Source: Companilactobacillus kimchiensis (GTDB lineage Bacteria > Bacillota > Bacilli > Lactobacillales > Lactobacillaceae). From it: 64,000 nucleotides of DNA. Of this stretch, positions 61,412-64,000 are shown piece by piece. The notes under the pieces are model-generated. The model had not been told where the DNA came from. It searched no databases and saw nothing but the letters and a program-made list of their open reading frames with translations. The position numbers were made by a program, and so were the translations under genes. How positions within the stretch are numbered: the first letter of the stretch is position 1; every line of letters starts with the position of its first letter. The stretch is taken from NCBI RefSeq assembly GCF_001438805.1, contig NZ_JQCF01000009.1, positions 1-64,000 on the forward strand, in the 5' to 3' direction.

Positions 61412-64000
61412 CTAGTCTTTTTGTAACATATGGAAACGAATGAACTTTCCAATTTCAGTCACAATTAAAATAATTACCCCAGCAATAATTGGAATGATCC
61501 AACCATACCAAAGATTAATATTAGTTGTGTGGAAAATTGATTGCATGAATGGTAGGTAGATGATACCCAATTGTAGGACAATCAAAATTCCAATAATGTA
61601 GAAAGCCATCTTATTTTGGAAGAAGTATTTGGAAATAACTGGATGGTCATTTCGTAAATTAAATAGATAGAAAATCTTACCAAAGATAATGATATTCAAG
61701 GCCATGGTACTACCAATAACCTCGGGCATACCTTTACCTGTCAAGAAATCGAAGGCCCAGATACCAAGTCCAGAAATCAATAACGAAACGTAAACAATCT
61801 CAAAAGTATCTAGTTTAGTCAATAATCCGGCCTTAACATTTCTTGGACCACGAGCCATAATGCCATTTTCTGGTGGTTCAAAAATAAAGGCAAACTGAAT
61901 CGTTAAAGCGGAAACCATGTTAATCCAAAGTAACTGAGCAGGATAAAGTGGTAAATCTTGTCCCAAGAGGATACTGATAACCACGATTAAACCTTCAGCA
62001 AAACTAGTAGGTAATAGGAAACGAATCGTTTTACGGATATTATCGAAAACATGACGTCCCTCACGAACAGCCACAACAATATCTGAAAAATCATCATCGG
62101 CTAACACCATATTAGCTGATTCTTTAGCAACTTCGGTACCTTTGATACCCATAGCTACACCAATATCGGCTTGTTTCAGAGCAGGGGCATCGTTAACGCC
62201 GTCACCAGTCATAGAAACGACATGATCATTGGCCTGTTGAGCTTGAACGATACGTAGTTTATTAGCCGGAGTGGTTCGTGCGAAGACGTTGTAATCATCA
62301 ATTTTTTCATTTAACTCTTCATCAGACATGGCATCAATCTCAGGACCAGTAATGGCACTGATAACTGAATCCAAGTCTAATTTTTTAGCAATGGCGGAAG
62401 CTGTATCAGGATGATCACCTGTGATCATTTTGACTTTGATCCCAGCCATACGTAATTCGTGAATCGATTTACGTGCTTCTTCACGTGGGGGATCAATAAT
62501 TCCGACCATACCGGCCATCGTCAAATTACTGATTTGATCAGTTTGAATATCTTCCATATCTGGTGCAACAGGCTTGTAGGCTAAAGCCACTACACGTAAA
62601 CCGCTGGAAGATAACTCTTTGATTTTTTGATTCCAATAATCTTGGTCAGTGTTTGAGTTTGTATAACTTAGAATAGTTGAAGGTGAGCCCTTGACCATTA
62701 AAACCCGTTGATCATTTAAGCTGGCCAAACGAGCTGAGTAACGAAAGGCAGAATCAAATGGTAATGAATCAATTTCATCAACTTCAGGGTCTTTACCAGT
62801 CATCTTGCGATAAAGGGTTGTTAAGGCACCATCAGTTGGTTCACCGTTTAATTCCCAACGATTGTTTTCAAAATGTAATTGAGCATCAGTCGTTTGACCA
62901 GCGATATCGATCAACCATTTCATATTGGAATCTTTTTGCCAATCGTATTTTTGATCAGACAGCTCTAAATCACCAGTGAAATCAACACCACCGTCGGCAT
63001 CATAACCAACGCCGGTAACGTCAAAAGTGTGATCAGGAGTAACGACTTGTTTAACAGTCATTTCATTTTTAGTTAAAGTACCAGTTTTATCAGTGTTGAC
63101 AATATCAACTGCACCAAGTGTTTCAACAGCGGGTAATGATTTGACAATCACATTACGTTTGGTCATTTTACGGGTTCCCATGGCTAAAACAACTGAGGTA
63201 CTAGCGGGTAAACCTTCGGGCATAGAACCAACGACCATGGTGATAACAGCAATTAACAGTGTTGGTAAACTATAGGTATCCAAGAAGTAACCGATGATGA
63301 ACAAGGCTACAGCAGCGATTAGAATAGCAACTGAAAGTCCAAAACCTAAAGAATTCAAATTACGCATCAAAGGAGTTGGCTTTTCCTTAACGGATTCAAC
63401 AGAATCTTGAATCTGACCGATTTCAGTGTCACTGGCTGTGGCGACTACAATACCTAAACCTGAACCACTGGTAACAGCCGTTGAAGCATAAACCATATTT
63501 TGACGCTCAGCTAAAGGTAATTTAGAATCAGGAATAGCTTCTTCGATCTTTTCAACCGGATTAGTTTCACCGGTAAGAATTGATTCTTGAACACTCAAGT
63601 TATCGGCTGAAATTAGACGCAGATCAGCTGGAACAGCATCACCGGCCTCAAGGTTGACTAAATCACCAACCACCAATTCACGAGCATCAATCTCTAACTT
63701 CTCGCCATTACGAAAAACAAAGTTTTTAGAAACTAGCATTTCGCGAATTTTTTCCAGAGCATTACCAGCTTGTTGTTCCTGAATATATCCAATGATGGCA
63801 TTGGCAATAATAACCAAGCCGATTACGGTTGAATCAGAATAACGATGCATCAAGAAAGTCATGATAGCAGCAGCAGCTAAAATATAGATAATACTGTTAT
63901 TGAATTGTTTGATAAATTGGATAAACTTGGAAGTTTTCTTCGTTTCCAATTCGTTACGACCGTTTCGGTCCATTCGTTTTTTAACTTCAGCGCTACTGAG
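61412..64000 (-). CDS. Cation-transporting P-type ATPase (Ca2+/Mg2+ type), 5' end outside the window
   Basis: At least 862 aa; the frame stays open to the window edge (LSSAEVKKRMDRNGRNELE, the usual N-terminal domain), so an internal ATG at 63973 is not the true start and ~30-40 residues are missing. Visible: actuator motif LTGETNPVE (TGES variant), PEGLPAS in helix 4 (a cation-site motif of Ca-ATPases), phosphorylation site DKTGTLT, KGSPSTIL nucleotide-binding segment and MTGDGVNDAPALK hinge. It belongs to the SERCA/PMR1-like P2A-P2B group. The ion (Ca2+, Mn2+) is not certain. Confidence 0.92.
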   Translation of the reverse strand, partial: LSSAEVKKRMDRNGRNELETKKTSKFIQFIKQFNNSIIYILAAAAIMTFLMHRYSDSTVIGLVIIANAIIGYIQEQQAGNALEKIREMLVSKNFVFRNGEKLEIDARELVVGDLVNLEAGDAVPADLRLISADNLSVQESILTGETNPVEKIEEAIPDSKLPLAERQNMVYASTAVTSGSGLGIVVATASDTEIGQIQDSVESVKEKPTPLMRNLNSLGFGLSVAILIAAVALFIIGYFLDTYSLPTLLIAVITMVVGSMPEGLPASTSVVLAMGTRKMTKRNVIVKSLPAVETLGAVDIVNTDKTGTLTKNEMTVKQVVTPDHTFDVTGVGYDADGGVDFTGDLELSDQKYDWQKDSNMKWLIDIAGQTTDAQLHFENNRWELNGEPTDGALTTLYRKMTGKDPEVDEIDSLPFDSAFRYSARLASLNDQRVLMVKGSPSTILSYTNSNTDQDYWNQKIKELSSSGLRVVALAYKPVAPDMEDIQTDQISNLTMAGMVGIIDPPREEARKSIHELRMAGIKVKMITGDHPDTASAIAKKLDLDSVISAITGPEIDAMSDEELNEKIDDYNVFARTTPANKLRIVQAQQANDHVVSMTGDGVNDAPALKQADIGVAMGIKGTEVAKESANMVLADDDFSDIVVAVREGRHVFDNIRKTIRFLLPTSFAEGLIVVISILLGQDLPLYPAQLLWINMVSALTIQFAFIFEPPENGIMARGPRNVKAGLLTKLDTFEIVYVSLLISGLGIWAFDFLTGKGMPEVIGSTMALNIIIFGKIFYLFNLRNDHPVISKYFFQNKMAFYIIGILIVLQLGIIYLPFMQSIFHTTNINLWYGWIIPIIAGVIILIVTEIGKFIRFHMLQKD

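Noticed and set aside
1-64000. CRISPR arrays, tRNA and rRNA genes
   Set aside because: No regularly spaced short direct repeats, no cloverleaf with the usual T-loop, and no rRNA-like segments were seen on either strand.

Overview
The window is AT-rich Gram-positive DNA with strong Shine-Dalgarno sites, frequent TTG starts and many hairpin terminators. The gene set fits a fermentative member of the Lactobacillaceae: a D-2-hydroxyacid dehydrogenase, a C69 dipeptidase, a WxL surface protein, a class III fructose bisphosphatase, a cellobiose-type PTS, a biodegradative ornithine decarboxylase and class II bacteriocins. I lean towards the Companilactobacillus group, but that is inference; no rRNA or tRNA gene is present to test it.

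Layout. 0-33 kb is mostly housekeeping and accessory metabolism: a lectin-like WxL protein; a D-2-hydroxyacid dehydrogenase; an EamA exporter; a GreA paralogue; a C69 dipeptidase; two nucleobase permeases, the second (uraA) behind a PyrR-type attenuator; two short ApbE-like proteins; an aldo/keto reductase; fbp; menG; hsp20 under a perfect CIRCE; a pdxR / pdxST divergon with a recognisable MocR-type operator; mntH; and a GntR - 6-phospho-beta-glucosidase - PTS IIC locus with a cre site.

The most interesting region is about 33.6-44 kb, a complete pheromone-controlled bacteriocin locus. It has a 40-aa pheromone precursor, a histidine kinase and a LytTR response regulator. There are six double-glycine-leader peptide genes, most of them too short for routine ORF calling, a 59-aa two-helix putative immunity protein, a CPBP-family membrane protein, a C39-peptidase ABC exporter and its HlyD-type partner. 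Four copies of a 9-N12-9 direct repeat of the PlnC/PlnD type (consensus near TACGTTAAT) precede the four transcription units. In three of them a -10 hexamer lies 31 or 32 nt after the repeat. Two enterocin A/pediocin-type immunity genes and a dead IS3-family element flank the locus.

44-64 kb holds an amino acid permease divergent from an ornithine decarboxylase and a YnbB-like PLP enzyme, then an HhH-GPD glycosylase, pcp, cls, a YugP-type metallopeptidase, a YhgE/Pip membrane protein, an RNase H, an AraC regulator with an HSL-type esterase, and a cation P-type ATPase that runs off the right edge.

Scattered between genes is a family of about 160-bp structured repeats. Their outer arms differ in sequence from copy to copy yet stay complementary. 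Copies occur in head-to-head pairs inside larger MITE-like elements with terminal inverted repeats of up to about 43 nt. A second small repeat family follows terminators at 16.7-18.3 kb. I saw no tRNA, rRNA, CRISPR array, prophage or replication origin.
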